Source of the DNA: a bacterium
Lineage (GTDB): Bacteria > Patescibacteriota > Microgenomatia > Woykebacterales > RBG-16-39-9b
DNA: 42,607 nt
Assembly (NCBI GenBank): GCA_030690175.1
Contig: JAUYHE010000006.1
Coordinates: 1-42,607 of the forward strand
Direction: 5' to 3'
Part shown: positions 29,967 to 37,043 of the stretch, piece by piece
Layout of the letters: the number at the start of each line of letters is the position of its first letter
Position numbering within the stretch: position 1 is the stretch's first letter
Made by a program: the position numbers and the translations under genes
Notes under the pieces: generated by a model
What the model saw: only the letters and a program-made list of their open reading frames with translations
The model's database searches: none
Told to the model about the DNA's origin: nothing

Positions 29967-31155
29967 ACTTATTTACAAACTCGACTACCCTGCCCGCTTC
30001 TTCCATAGTCATCCCTAAATAATTAGGTAGATTAAGTGTTTGTTCGGCTGTCCTCTCGGCATTTGGACAAGTTCCTTTTTGGTAGCCGAGTTTTTCCTCG
30101 TCAACACCTTTTGGGTACACCGGCACGTTGTACCAATTACTAAACCAAAAGCGTCTTTTTCTAGCTTCAGCGAAAACTCTAGACGCATCGCGGTGGAGAA
30201 CCACAAAACGCAGATAAATTCCTTCGTGTTCTGGTAGCAACCGGAACGCAGGGTTTTTTATATTTTCAAAATAAAACTTGGCGATTTTCTCCCGATTCTT
30301 GTTGTACTCATCCAAATGATTGAATTCCCCCAAGGCTATTTGAGCTAGTACAGGCGGCATCGCGGCTGGATACCAAGTGGGTTGCTCTCCCCTTTTTTCT
30401 TTTTCACTTATTACTACGTTAAAAAAATCAAAATCATTTAGCTTTTTAATAAATTTGTAGCCGGTTTTGTTGAAGTAAATACGCCGCAGTAGCGCTCGCC
30501 AAGTGAAAAAATTTACAAATTCTTCTGTCAGTCGCGGCAAGGGTAAACTTTTGAGCGCTGCGGTCTCATTAATCGTATTTTTTATCAGGTTCTCGTTTTT
30601 TATGATCAGCGCGCCACCGGCCAGGCTAGAGATCACTTTTTCTCGTCCAAAGGAAAGAATGGCTGCGTCGCCAAACGTGCCTAGCTTTTTACCATTATAG
30701 GTAGCGCCAAGAGCGTGAGCGCAATCCTCAATCAAGTACAGATCGTGTCTTTTAGCGATTTCGGTAAGCTCTTGAAGCGGTCCTGGACGGCCAAAAGTAT
30801 GCTGGACTACGATGGCCTTGGTTTTTGGCGTAATTTTTGCCTCAACCAGTTTCGGATCTATATTTAGCGTTCCCGCGTCTATATCTACGTAAATAGGGGT
30901 TGCTCCAGACCAAATGATGGGGTTTGGCACGGCGTTGCAAGTGTAAGCTTGGATAATTACTTCGTCAGCAGGCCCGATCCCAGCCGCTTTAAGGACTAAA
31001 TAAATAGCGCTTCTTCCAGAATTTACCGGGAAAACACGGAGTCCAAAATAGCTTTCGAGCCTTTTTTGTAGCTGTAGTACTGGATCTAGGCCTTCGTTTT
31101 CGCGAGCGTTGAAAATGCTTTTTGCAATGGTTTTGATTACGTTGATTTTGGCCAT
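29959..31155 (-). CDS. DegT/DnrJ/EryC1-family aminotransferase
   Basis: A 398-aa PLP-dependent sugar aminotransferase-like enzyme. The cofactor region NSGRSAIYLVLKAAGI, the Asp motif LIEDCAHALGATYNGKKLG and the Schiff-base Lys173 in LSFGREKVISSLAGG are intact. Members aminate nucleotide-linked keto-sugars for surface glycans; no other sugar-pathway gene is nearby. It is translationally coupled to the femX-like gene, which suggests a cell-surface role. Confidence 0.88.
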   Translation of the reverse strand: MAKINVIKTIAKSIFNARENEGLDPVLQLQKRLESYFGLRVFPVNSGRSAIYLVLKAAGIGPADEVIIQAYTCNAVPNPIIWSGATPIYVDIDAGTLNIDPKLVEAKITPKTKAIVVQHTFGRPGPLQELTEIAKRHDLYLIEDCAHALGATYNGKKLGTFGDAAILSFGREKVISSLAGGALIIKNENLIKNTINETAALKSLPLPRLTEEFVNFFTWRALLRRIYFNKTGYKFIKKLNDFDFFNVVISEKEKRGEQPTWYPAAMPPVLAQIALGEFNHLDEYNKNREKIAKFYFENIKNPAFRLLPEHEGIYLRFVVLHRDASRVFAEARKRRFWFSNWYNVPVYPKGVDEEKLGYQKGTCPNAERTAEQTLNLPNYLGMTMEEAGRVVEFVNKFE

Positions 31156-31212
31156 TTTGCTTTGGTTGGATTTGAAAGTTATGATATCACAATCGAGGTA
31201 ATGAACAGAAGC

Positions 31213-31286
31213 TGGCTGCCGGGCTAGGATTCGAACCTAGATAGCGGGATCCAGAGTCCCGCGTCCTACCGTTAGACGACCCGGCA
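31213..31286 (-). tRNA. tRNA-Gln (anticodon CUG)
   Basis: A 74-nt cloverleaf with the Gln identity features U1-A72 and G73, anticodon loop CTCTGGA and encoded CCA. Confidence 0.93.
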
Positions 31287-31292
31287 CCGTCC

Positions 31293-31366
31293 TGGCTGGG
31301 GAACCAGGATTCGAACCTGGACTCACGGCTTCAAAGGCCGCTGTGCTACCGTTACACAATTCCCCA
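31293..31366 (-). tRNA. tRNA-Gln (anticodon UUG)
   Basis: A 74-nt cloverleaf, U1-A72 and G73, anticodon stem GCGGC/GCCGT with loop CTTTGAA, encoded CCA. Six bases from the CUG isoacceptor. Confidence 0.94.
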
Positions 31367-31367
31367 A

Positions 31368-31442
31368 TGGTCGGGGTGACACGATTTGAACGTGCGACCT
31401 CACGCTCCCAAAGCGCGCGCTCTACCCCTGAGCTACACCCCG
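31368..31442 (-). tRNA. tRNA-Pro (anticodon UGG)
   Basis: A 75-nt cloverleaf with C1-G72, anticodon loop TTTGGGA and encoded CCA. Only one base separates it from tRNA-Gln(UUG). Confidence 0.94.
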
Positions 31443-31454
31443 TTAGACTAGTGA

Positions 31455-31463
31455 ATTATACCA
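31455..31463 (-). promoter_or_regulatory. Extended -10 promoter of the Pro-Gln-Gln tRNA cluster
   Basis: TGGTATAAT on the minus strand, 12 bp before tRNA-Pro. Confidence 0.6.
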
Positions 31464-31490
31464 AAGTGAACGTGGGATTTCTAATAGATG

Positions 31491-31576
31491 TGGTGCCGCG
31501 GAGAGGATTTGAACCTCCACAGGATTGCTCCCACTACGCTCTGAACGTAGCGCGTCTACCGTTCCGCCACCGCGGC
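31491..31576 (-). tRNA. tRNA-Leu (anticodon CAG)
   Basis: An 86-nt class II tRNA, acceptor GCCGCGG, anticodon loop TTCAGAG, encoded CCA. Confidence 0.95.
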
Positions 31577-31586
31577 AAACACGTAG

Positions 31587-31595
31587 ATTTTACCA
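31587..31595 (-). promoter_or_regulatory. Extended -10 promoter of tRNA-Leu(CAG)
   Basis: TGGTAAAAT on the minus strand, 10 bp before the tRNA. Confidence 0.5.
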
Positions 31596-31726
31596 GATTT
31601 TCCTTGCAGCTTCAATCCAGTTGGTGGTTCGAAAGTCTTCAACAAAGGTCAGCTACGTATATATCCTTATACAATAAGAAATACAGCCTATTTCTGTGTA
31701 GTTTTATCTAACGGTAAATCAAAGGT

Positions 31727-31867
31727 TTAGCCTCCGATTTTAAACACCTTAGTTCCACAAACTGGACAAGTACCTTTCAAGGCTTTTCTACCGTTTTTCA
31801 TGGTAACTTGCTCTGGATTGGAAACTTCTCTTTTTTCTTTACATTTTACGCAGTATGCAGTTGACAT
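31727..31867 (-). CDS. Small zinc-ribbon protein, DUF5679-like
   Basis: A 46-aa protein, MSTAYCVKCKEKREVSNPEQ..., with two CxxC pairs (CVKC and CPVC) and the motif VTMKNGRKALKGTCPVCGTK. This is the pattern of DUF5679, small zinc-ribbon proteins common in candidate-phyla bacteria; function unknown. An in-frame TAG directly precedes the ATG, so the start is fixed. A perfect AAGGAGGTG lies farther upstream than usual (about 12 bases), and a good promoter precedes it. Confidence 0.85.
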   Translation of the reverse strand: MSTAYCVKCKEKREVSNPEQVTMKNGRKALKGTCPVCGTKVFKIGG

Positions 31868-31918
31868 ATTCTAGATGACACCTCCTTCCAAATAAAGGGT
31901 TGTTCTAATTCTTTGTCT

Positions 31919-31947
31919 ATTATCTTTAATCTCGGCTCGTGTGTCAA
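31919..31947 (-). promoter_or_regulatory. Promoter of the DUF5679-like gene
   Basis: Minus strand: TTGACA (31947-31942), 17 bp, GATAAT (31924-31919). Back-to-back with the PAP2 promoter. Confidence 0.7.
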
Positions 31948-31954
31948 ACTTATA

Positions 31955-31983
31955 TTGTTGATTTTTCTTTTGTCCTGTAAAAT
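31955..31983 (+). promoter_or_regulatory. Promoter of the PAP2 gene
   Basis: TTGTTG (31955-31960), 17 bp, TAAAAT (31978-31983). The GTG start codon is 6 nt later, which places the expected transcription start on the codon itself. Confidence 0.6.
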
Positions 31984-31989
31984 TTAATT

Positions 31990-32628
31990 GTGAGAGTTAC
32001 ACTTATTTTAGTTTTTCTCGCTTCCTTGGTCGGGTTTTTTCTGACTCTTCTCCTGGTTTCTACCCATCAAACAGATACTTTTGACCGGGCCGGGATCCAG
32101 CTAGTCCAAAGCTTTTCCTCGCCCTTTCTGACGTGGATCATGGTTTTTGTTTCTGCTTTTGGAAACGGAGTCTTTACCGTCTTTACTTTTTTCGCCTTCG
32201 CTTTTGCCCTGCTACTCAAAGGCTACCGCCGGCAGTCTCATTTTAGCTTCCTCATTTGGCTCGCCCTTTTGCTTTCGTGGTTGGCAAAATTGATAATAGC
32301 CAGACCTAGACCAGACGGTTACTTACTTCCCGAAGCCACTCTTCCGTCTGATTTCAGTTTCCCTAGTGGCCACGTGGTTTTCTACACGGTATTTTTCGGC
32401 TTGGTGGCTTTTTACGCGCTTGTCCTACCTGACGTCAGCAAACTCGGAAGAAGCGTTTTACTGATTATTTCGGGATTACTAATTGGTCTGGTTGGCCTTT
32501 CTAGAATCTACCTAGGAGTCCACTACCCGACTGACGTAATCGGCGGATACTTATTGGGACTTCTCTTGCTGGGAGTTCTAGCCGTATTTTATTTTAAATT
32601 TATTCTTCCTAAAGAAAGTGGGGAATAA
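31990..32628 (+). CDS. PAP2-family membrane phosphatase (probable undecaprenyl pyrophosphate phosphatase)
   Basis: A 212-aa membrane protein with about six helices and a complete PAP2 signature: KLIIARPRP (100-108), PSGH (125-128) and SRIYLGVHYPTD (171-182). Such enzymes remove phosphate from lipid carriers such as undecaprenyl pyrophosphate on the outer face of the membrane. It begins with GTG, without a Shine-Dalgarno sequence. Its 3' end overlaps the convergent undecaprenol kinase gene by 20 bp, and the two products act on the same lipid pool. Confidence 0.9.
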   Translation: MRVTLILVFLASLVGFFLTLLLVSTHQTDTFDRAGIQLVQSFSSPFLTWIMVFVSAFGNGVFTVFTFFAFAFALLLKGYRRQSHFSFLIWLALLLSWLAKLIIARPRPDGYLLPEATLPSDFSFPSGHVVFYTVFFGLVAFYALVLPDVSKLGRSVLLIISGLLIGLVGLSRIYLGVHYPTDVIGGYLLGLLLLGVLAVFYFKFILPKESGE

Positions 32629-32977
32629 AAAGCAGTAGTCCTACGAAGACGGCAAAGATAGACAGCAAAAGCACTGCCGCCGCCGAAACGTCTTTGGCCA
32701 GTCTAGCGTCGGGAAGGAGTTTTTCTTTCACCGCCAAGTCCACGACCACTTCCACCACCGTGTTTAAAAGTTCCGCAACCAGAACCAGGGAGATCGTTAT
32801 AATCAGAATGAGCCACTCGATTCGGGTGAAGTCCAAAAACCAAGCCGCCAGTACTGTCACCAAACCAATAAAAACTTGCAGTTGGAAGTTTTTTTGAGTA
32901 TTCAAAGCGTGAGAAAGACCAGAAAACGCCGTCCGGAAACTTCCCATCCTCGACTTATTGTTGTTTAGCGAATTCAT
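32609..32977 (-). CDS. dgkA: DgkA-type undecaprenol/diacylglycerol kinase
   Basis: A 122-aa integral membrane kinase. The conserved ELLNTVVEVVVDL helix and KDVSAAAVLLLSI are diagnostic, with three membrane helices (about 33-50, 54-74, 96-118). In Gram-positives this family phosphorylates undecaprenol, refilling the carrier used for peptidoglycan. Convergent with the PAP2 gene. Confidence 0.93.
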   Translation of the reverse strand: MNSLNNNKSRMGSFRTAFSGLSHALNTQKNFQLQVFIGLVTVLAAWFLDFTRIEWLILIITISLVLVAELLNTVVEVVVDLAVKEKLLPDARLAKDVSAAAVLLLSIFAVFVGLLLFIPHFL

Positions 32978-33016
32978 TAGAATATAAGGTATATAGTAGC
33001 AAAATTAGCCTACTTT

Positions 33017-33025
33017 TGCTACAAT
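33017..33025 (+). promoter_or_regulatory. Extended -10 promoter of the Leu-Val-Phe tRNA cluster
   Basis: TGCTACAAT, 10 bp before tRNA-Leu(GAG). No clear -35. Confidence 0.45.
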
Positions 33026-33035
33026 ACACTTTCTT

Positions 33036-33122
33036 GCGGACGTGGCGGAACTGGTAGACGCGCAGCCTTGAGGAGGCTGTGGGAGCAATCCTGTGGAGGT
33101 TCAAGTCCTCTCGTCCGCACCA
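33036..33122 (+). tRNA. tRNA-Leu (anticodon GAG)
   Basis: An 87-nt class II tRNA, acceptor GCGGACG, anticodon loop TTGAGGA, encoded CCA. The next tRNA begins at the very next base. Confidence 0.95.
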
Positions 33123-33199
33123 GGACGGTTAGCTCAGTTGGCCAGAGCGCCTCGTTTACACCGAGGAGGCCGCAGGTTCAAGTCCTGCACCGTCCACCA
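33123..33199 (+). tRNA. tRNA-Val (anticodon UAC)
   Basis: A 77-nt cloverleaf, anticodon stem CCTCG/CGAGG with loop TTTACAC, encoded CCA. Directly abuts its neighbours on both sides. Confidence 0.95.
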
Positions 33200-33274
33200 G
33201 CCGGGATAGCTCAGTGGTAGAGCGTCCGCTTGAAGAGCGGAGCGTGGGCGGTTCGATTCCGTCTCCCGGCACCA
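33200..33274 (+). tRNA. tRNA-Phe (anticodon GAA)
   Basis: A 75-nt cloverleaf, acceptor GCCGGGA, anticodon stem TCCGC/GCGGA with loop TTGAAGA, encoded CCA. Confidence 0.95.
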
Positions 33275-33372
33275 CCCTTTAACGGCTCAAACTGTAACTT
33301 GACTGTTGTTTTTCTGAAAGTAATCATTTAAACTCCCCTTTATCCTTATATGAGCAAGGGAGGTGAAAACGC

Positions 33373-33753
33373 ATGATTCGAGGTTTGGAAAGTGTAACTC
33401 TTTTTAGTGAAAGCGCCAAGGATTTGGCCGCCTTTTACCGCGAAAAGGTGGGGTTGAAAACTGGTATTGAAGCCGAAATGGGCGAGGCCGGCGAAGAGAT
33501 GTACGAATTGGTTCTTGGCGACGGTCCCAACCTATACGTAGTCGACCATTCCGTTGTTAAAGGTAAAAATAAAGAACCGGAACGGATCATATTTAACCTA
33601 GAAGTCGATAATATCGAAGATGAGGTAAAAAGGCTGGACGAGGCTGGTATAAAGAAGATTGCGGATACTTATCATGTTGAAGGTTATGGTTATATTGCTA
33701 CATTTGAGGACTTGGACGGAAATTATTTCCAACTAGCTCAAGTCAAAGCCTAA
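33373..33753 (+). CDS. VOC-superfamily (glyoxalase-like) protein
   Basis: A 126-aa single-module VOC fold: ESVTLFSESAKDLAAFYREK at the start and DLDGNYFQLAQ at the end, with the typical metal-site region near both. The family includes glyoxalase I, ring-cleaving dioxygenases and resistance proteins, so the substrate cannot be named. A very strong GGGAGGTG precedes the ATG. A possible promoter TTGACT (33299-33304) lies upstream. A DUF2795-like gene follows 36 bp later with its own strong ribosome binding site. Confidence 0.85.
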   Translation: MIRGLESVTLFSESAKDLAAFYREKVGLKTGIEAEMGEAGEEMYELVLGDGPNLYVVDHSVVKGKNKEPERIIFNLEVDNIEDEVKRLDEAGIKKIADTYHVEGYGYIATFEDLDGNYFQLAQVKA

Positions 33754-33789
33754 AATCGGTTCTTTAATTTAAAAGGAGGTGATAAATTT

Positions 33790-33990
33790 ATGACAGACGC
33801 ACAATGGCAAGAAAATAAAGATCACTTGGAAGGACACATCACCTGGCCAGCTACTAAGGAGCAAATTATTGCTGCCTGCAACGACTCTTCTGACGTACCA
33901 GCCGATGTAAAGACGGACGTCCAAAGCAATTTGCCAGACGGAACGTACAACTCTCCTGAAGAGATCAAGAGCGTTTTAGTTACTGGTTAG
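33790..33990 (+). CDS. Small DUF2795-like protein
   Basis: A 66-aa acidic protein. The run ITWPATKEQIIAACNDS and the later LPDGTYNSPEEIKSVL match the DUF2795 pattern (Pro-Ala-x-Lys-Glu..., Pro-Asp-x-x-Tyr-x-Ser-Pro). Function unknown. AAAGGAGGTG lies about 8 bases before the ATG. Probably cotranscribed with the VOC gene. Confidence 0.75.
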   Translation: MTDAQWQENKDHLEGHITWPATKEQIIAACNDSSDVPADVKTDVQSNLPDGTYNSPEEIKSVLVTG

Positions 33991-34051
33991 TCTTGGCTAC
34001 CAAAAATATAATCACCAGCAGCTGGACTAAGGATTAAGACAAGTCAATTTT

Positions 34052-34096
34052 AAAGAAAAGCGATCCAGAGATAAATCGAATGGGCCGTTTTTCTTT
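34052..34096. terminator. Possible bidirectional terminator
   Basis: AAAGAAAAGCG (34052-34062) pairs with CGTTTTTCTTT (34086-34096), an 11-bp A/T-rich stem with one G-U pair. It lies between the convergent DUF2795-like and zinc-ribbon membrane protein genes. Confidence 0.45.
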
Positions 34097-34376
34097 AGTT
34101 AAAAATCGAAGTAGTGTCAAAAGCCCCAGTCAAATAAGCCCCAACAATTACTAATATTACTGTTAAGTACAAAACGCCCATTGCCACCCAGAGTACTTTA
34201 TTAAAAATCTTCGGAAACGCTCGATTCTCCGTTTGACTAGGTTTGGGGGCTTCTTTAGAAATTAGTGTGGAACCTGGTCCCGCAAGTACTAAATCGCCTA
34301 AAAAAATACGGTCGTGTGGACACCAGTAAGTATTACTTGCTTGGGTTGCTTCGTATCCACAGATTGGGCAGTTCAC
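34095..34376 (-). CDS. Zinc-ribbon membrane protein, unknown function
   Basis: A 93-aa protein I do not recognise. The N-terminus carries CPIC and a CPH (Cys3, Cys6, Cys19, His21), a likely zinc ribbon; a Pro/Ser-rich linker (about 30-55) and one membrane helix (61-83) follow. The GTG start is 6 nt after a -10 box and has no Shine-Dalgarno sequence, so it appears leaderless. A perfect inverted repeat in its promoter spacer suggests control by a DNA-binding regulator. Confidence 0.65.
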   Translation of the reverse strand: MNCPICGYEATQASNTYWCPHDRIFLGDLVLAGPGSTLISKEAPKPSQTENRAFPKIFNKVLWVAMGVLYLTVILVIVGAYLTGAFDTTSIFN

Positions 34377-34382
34377 ATTTCT

Positions 34383-34411
34383 ATTTTATACCGTTCTTCT
34401 AACGGTGTAAA
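34383..34411 (-). promoter_or_regulatory. Promoter with operator-like inverted repeat
   Basis: Minus strand: TTTACA (34411-34406), 17 bp, TAAAAT (34388-34383). ACCGTT-N5-AACGGT (34390-34406) fills the spacer and is a perfect 6+6 palindrome, placed where a bound repressor would block RNA polymerase. Confidence 0.6.
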
Positions 34412-34448
34412 ACATCACGCAAACTTGTAATTTTTATTACGAAGAGGG

Positions 34449-35525
34449 CTATTCCCACCGAAAGGTTCTCGAAGCAAGAATATACGCAATTACGGCCCAA
34501 ACAGCCAAGCCTATAAATTGAGGAACGAGGTGGTCAATCGATAAACCCTCGACCGTAATTTTACGTATGGCGGTGTTGAAAAATGAGAGAGGTAGGAGGC
34601 TTACTACCGGCTGAATCCATGACGGTAAGGCGTCAATTGGAAAGAAGGTTCCAGCTACCAAAAATTGAGGCAGAACAAAAAGGTTCGCTACGGGCGCAGC
34701 GGTATTTTCATCATTAGCAATCCCAGCGACAAAAAGCCCAAAACCCAAAAAAGACAGCAACCCAATCACGCTAAGAATTAAAACCTGGGTCAGGGTAAAG
34801 AGGCCATGAACCAAGGTAAATTTAAAGACAAAGACACCGACCAAAACAATTACTAAAGTCTGCAGAAGTACCATCACCATTCTCGAGGCGCCTTGACCCA
34901 GCAAAATAGTCAAACCTTTCGTGGGCGTGGCAAAAATTCGCTTGAGAACTAATGTCTTTTTCAAAAATATTAATCCAAAGGAAGTACTAGTTATTGATGT
35001 TGTCAGAAGGGCGAAACCAATCATACCAGGTAGGAAGAAATCGATAAAGCTAAATTTCCTTCCAGAAACTTCTTCGATATCTAGCTTTATAACCGGATTT
35101 GTTACGTTGGCTAATTTTAGATTAAGTTTATCTACTACTCCAGAGGTCATACTTATTACCGCCGCAGCTTGTTGCGGGTTGGCTTGGGAAATGAAAAGCG
35201 ACGGGCTATTATTTTTATCTATTACTAACACACCAGCCAGACGACCTTGAGAAAGCTGCTCTTTCAGATCTTTCTCGCTCCCCTTTTTTATACTCACCGC
35301 TTCAATACGCGACAGTGCTTGGTAAATTGGACCCGACCCCCTTCCGTCTGGCACACCAATGGTGATGCTAGTTCCGTTACTTCCCAGCAGACCAAATACG
35401 CTGATGAATATGAGCGGGAAGGCAAAACCAAAAAATACAGTTGCTCTATTTCGAAACAGGGCGATAAGGGAGTACAAGGCGATTGAAAAAAAGGGCCTTA
35501 TTTGGTTTGGTGATTTATTTTTCAT
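34449..35525 (-). CDS. ABC-2 type transporter permease
   Basis: A 358-aa membrane protein. One helix near the N-terminus (about 15-45) is followed by an extracellular domain (about 50-155) and five helices in the C-terminal half, the layout of ABC-2 exporters with the motif DFFLPGMIGFALLTTS. It works with the ATPase encoded just upstream on the same strand, 72 bp away. Substrate unknown; family members export drugs, lipids or polysaccharides. Confidence 0.88.
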   Translation of the reverse strand: MKNKSPNQIRPFFSIALYSLIALFRNRATVFFGFAFPLIFISVFGLLGSNGTSITIGVPDGRGSGPIYQALSRIEAVSIKKGSEKDLKEQLSQGRLAGVLVIDKNNSPSLFISQANPQQAAAVISMTSGVVDKLNLKLANVTNPVIKLDIEEVSGRKFSFIDFFLPGMIGFALLTTSITSTSFGLIFLKKTLVLKRIFATPTKGLTILLGQGASRMVMVLLQTLVIVLVGVFVFKFTLVHGLFTLTQVLILSVIGLLSFLGFGLFVAGIANDENTAAPVANLFVLPQFLVAGTFFPIDALPSWIQPVVSLLPLSFFNTAIRKITVEGLSIDHLVPQFIGLAVWAVIAYILASRTFRWE

Positions 35526-35538
35526 AATTTCTTAGTCC

Positions 35539-35577
35539 ACGAAGTGGTTGCAGCACGCGAAGTATTCGGCCCTGAAG
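35539..35577 (-). repeat. Dispersed intergenic repeat, copy 4
   Basis: The minus strand of 35539-35560 matches 3429-3450 at 20 of 22 positions. It lies between the two ABC transporter genes. Confidence 0.55.
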
Positions 35578-35597
35578 TGGCATAAAATACGAGCGTG

Positions 35598-36368
35598 CTA
35601 CTCCTCCCGCAAATGCTTGCCAGTAAGTTGTAAAAATACATCCTCAAGGGTGGCCTTTTTTACTTCCCGTTTCCTCTTAAAACCTGTTGCCAAAAGCTCT
35701 TCAATGAGATCGTGCGGCGTGCCAATTTCTATAATTTTACCCTGATCCATAATAGCAACTCGATCGCAAAGCTCTTCAGCTTCTTGCATATAATGAGTGG
35801 TCAGAATAATCGTTCTCCCCTCCGCGTGAATTTTACGAATTTCTTCCCACAGATTCACCCTCGCTTGAGGATCCAGACCGGTTGTGGGCTCGTCGAGGAA
35901 AATAATTTTTGGGTTATGAATTAAAGTAGTCGCTAGGGAAAAACGCTGCCTTTGTCCTCCGGAAAGTTTTTGCCAGTAAGACTTATTCTTTTCCTCAAGA
36001 GAGAATTTTTTTAGAATTTCAATCGGGTCCCCAATCTCTACTTGATAAAGGCCAGCAAACATTTTCAGCAACTCCACTAGCGTCAAATCAGGATAAAAAC
36101 CCGAGTCTTGCAATTGGACACCGATGCTACTTTTCACTTTCCAAGAGTCGTGCTCGATATCCAGTCCATCGACGATTACTTTTCCAGATGTGGGTTTGCG
36201 CAATGTCTCGATTATTTCCAAGGTAGTGGTTTTTCCGGCGCCGTTGGGACCTAAGAGTCCAAATACCTCCCCTTCCCTTACTTCAAAAGAGATATTATCC
36301 ACCGCTACCAAATCTTCGTAATTTTTAGTGAGATTTTCTACCTGGATAATAGTTCTTGTACCTTTCAT
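35598..36368 (-). CDS. ABC transporter ATP-binding protein
   Basis: A 256-aa ABC-2-type ATPase with Walker A GPNGAGKT (40-47), Q-loop in GVQLQDSGFYPD, signature LSGGQ (135-139), Walker B IIFLDEPTTGLD and the H-loop LTTHYMQEAEELCDR. The C-terminal tail EDVFLQLTGKHLREE is typical of drug/lipid exporters. The ATG is 8 nt after its -10 box, with no Shine-Dalgarno sequence, so probably leaderless. Confidence 0.93.
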   Translation of the reverse strand: MKGTRTIIQVENLTKNYEDLVAVDNISFEVREGEVFGLLGPNGAGKTTTLEIIETLRKPTSGKVIVDGLDIEHDSWKVKSSIGVQLQDSGFYPDLTLVELLKMFAGLYQVEIGDPIEILKKFSLEEKNKSYWQKLSGGQRQRFSLATTLIHNPKIIFLDEPTTGLDPQARVNLWEEIRKIHAEGRTIILTTHYMQEAEELCDRVAIMDQGKIIEIGTPHDLIEELLATGFKRKREVKKATLEDVFLQLTGKHLREE

Positions 36369-36376
36369 AAGAAAAA

Positions 36377-36406
36377 ATTATATAATTAACAGCCGATTCC
36401 TATCAA
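36377..36406 (-). promoter_or_regulatory. Promoter of the ABC transporter operon
   Basis: Minus strand: TTGATA (36406-36401), 18 bp, TATAAT (36382-36377). Confidence 0.7.
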
Positions 36407-36430
36407 GATAGATTAAGTAGGGGTGGTCAA

Positions 36431-36517
36431 TGGTGCTGGGAGTGGGACTCGAACCCACAAGGTGTTGCAACCAACGGATTTTAAGTCCGTCGCGTATACC
36501 AATTCCGCCATCCCAGC
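36431..36517 (-). tRNA. tRNA-Leu (anticodon UAA)
   Basis: An 87-nt class II tRNA, acceptor GCTGGGA, anticodon stem ACGGA/TCCGT with loop CTTAAAA, encoded CCA. Confidence 0.95.
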
Positions 36518-36548
36518 AAGTTTAACTAACGAGATCAGAAACCACCAG

Positions 36549-36557
36549 ATTATACCA
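36549..36557 (-). promoter_or_regulatory. Extended -10 promoter of tRNA-Leu(UAA)
   Basis: TGGTATAAT on the minus strand, 31 bp before the tRNA. Confidence 0.5.
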
Positions 36558-36590
36558 GTTTCACGTTACCCGGACAATGCGCTAGGTATA

Positions 36591-36660
36591 TTTTTTGTTA
36601 TAATCGCAAGATTACATCTCGCGGTTAGCAAGATCTAATCGCAAGATTACATCCCGCGCT
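36591..36660 (+). repeat. Promoter-linked direct repeat with hairpin
   Basis: An extended -10 TGTTATAAT (36596-36604) leads into two copies of a 23-bp unit (36601-36623 and 36636-36658, 22 of 23 identical, 35 bp apart). The first unit and its flank form a hairpin (36610-36640): GATTA-c-ATCT...AGAT-c-TAATC. A related promoter plus hairpin lies at 42384-42439. Confidence 0.6.
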
Positions 36661-36674
36661 TGTTTCTCTATAGA

Positions 36675-37009
36675 GTGATTCTTATCCCCGCTGGCGCCCT
36701 GTTAGTATTCGTGGTAATTATTTTTCTGGTTCTGGTTTTTGGCCCATTTAAAGACGGCCGAACTGATTCTGAAAGTAAGAAGATCGATGAGCAGCAAAAA
36801 AAAATAGCTTGGTTTCAAATATAGATAAAGACTGTGACAGCATTCCAAACGATATCGACAAATACCGATTTGACCACGATAATGATCGAACAGCCGATTC
36901 GAAAGACACCGATAATGACAATGACGGCGGAACATCTGGCGGCTCTTCCGGCGGTAGCTCTGGAGGTTCTAGCGGCGGTTCGAGCAACAAGCCCATACGT
37001 ATTCCCTAG
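36675..37009 (+). pseudogene. Anchored calcium-binding-type protein, frame broken at an A9 run
   Basis: The first frame, from GTG 36675 (or TTG 36660), encodes a membrane anchor (VILIPAGALLVFVVIIFLVL, then VFGPFKDGRTDSESKK) and stops at 36824. The -1 frame continues after a run of nine A (36796-36804) with DKDCDSIPNDIDKYRFDHDN and DTDNDND, thrombospondin type 3-like Asp-rich calcium loops, then a (Gly-Gly-Ser-Ser)n tail and a stop at 37009. Neither half makes sense alone. It is either a pseudogene, an assembly or sequencing slip, or a gene read by -1 frameshifting or transcriptional slippage on A AAA AAA. Confidence 0.55.
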
Positions 37010-37043
37010 ATCTTCGGCTAGAAATAGGCTATCATAGACTACG

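Noticed and set aside
31343..31711. A 122-codon plus-strand ORF
   Set aside because: It is antisense to tRNA-Pro and tRNA-Leu(CAG) and has no ribosome binding site.
33299..33327. Firm promoter for the VOC gene
   Set aside because: TTGACT is followed after 17 bp only by AATCAT, too weak to list as a separate feature.
36928..36985. Short tandem repeats that could suggest a CRISPR or satellite
   Set aside because: They are degenerate Gly-Gly-Ser-Ser codons in a coding tail, with no spacers.
36834..37037. An Ala-rich ORF in the third frame over the Gly-Ser repeat region
   Set aside because: It is a shadow of the repetitive Gly/Ser codons; the Asp-rich calcium-loop frame is the meaningful one.
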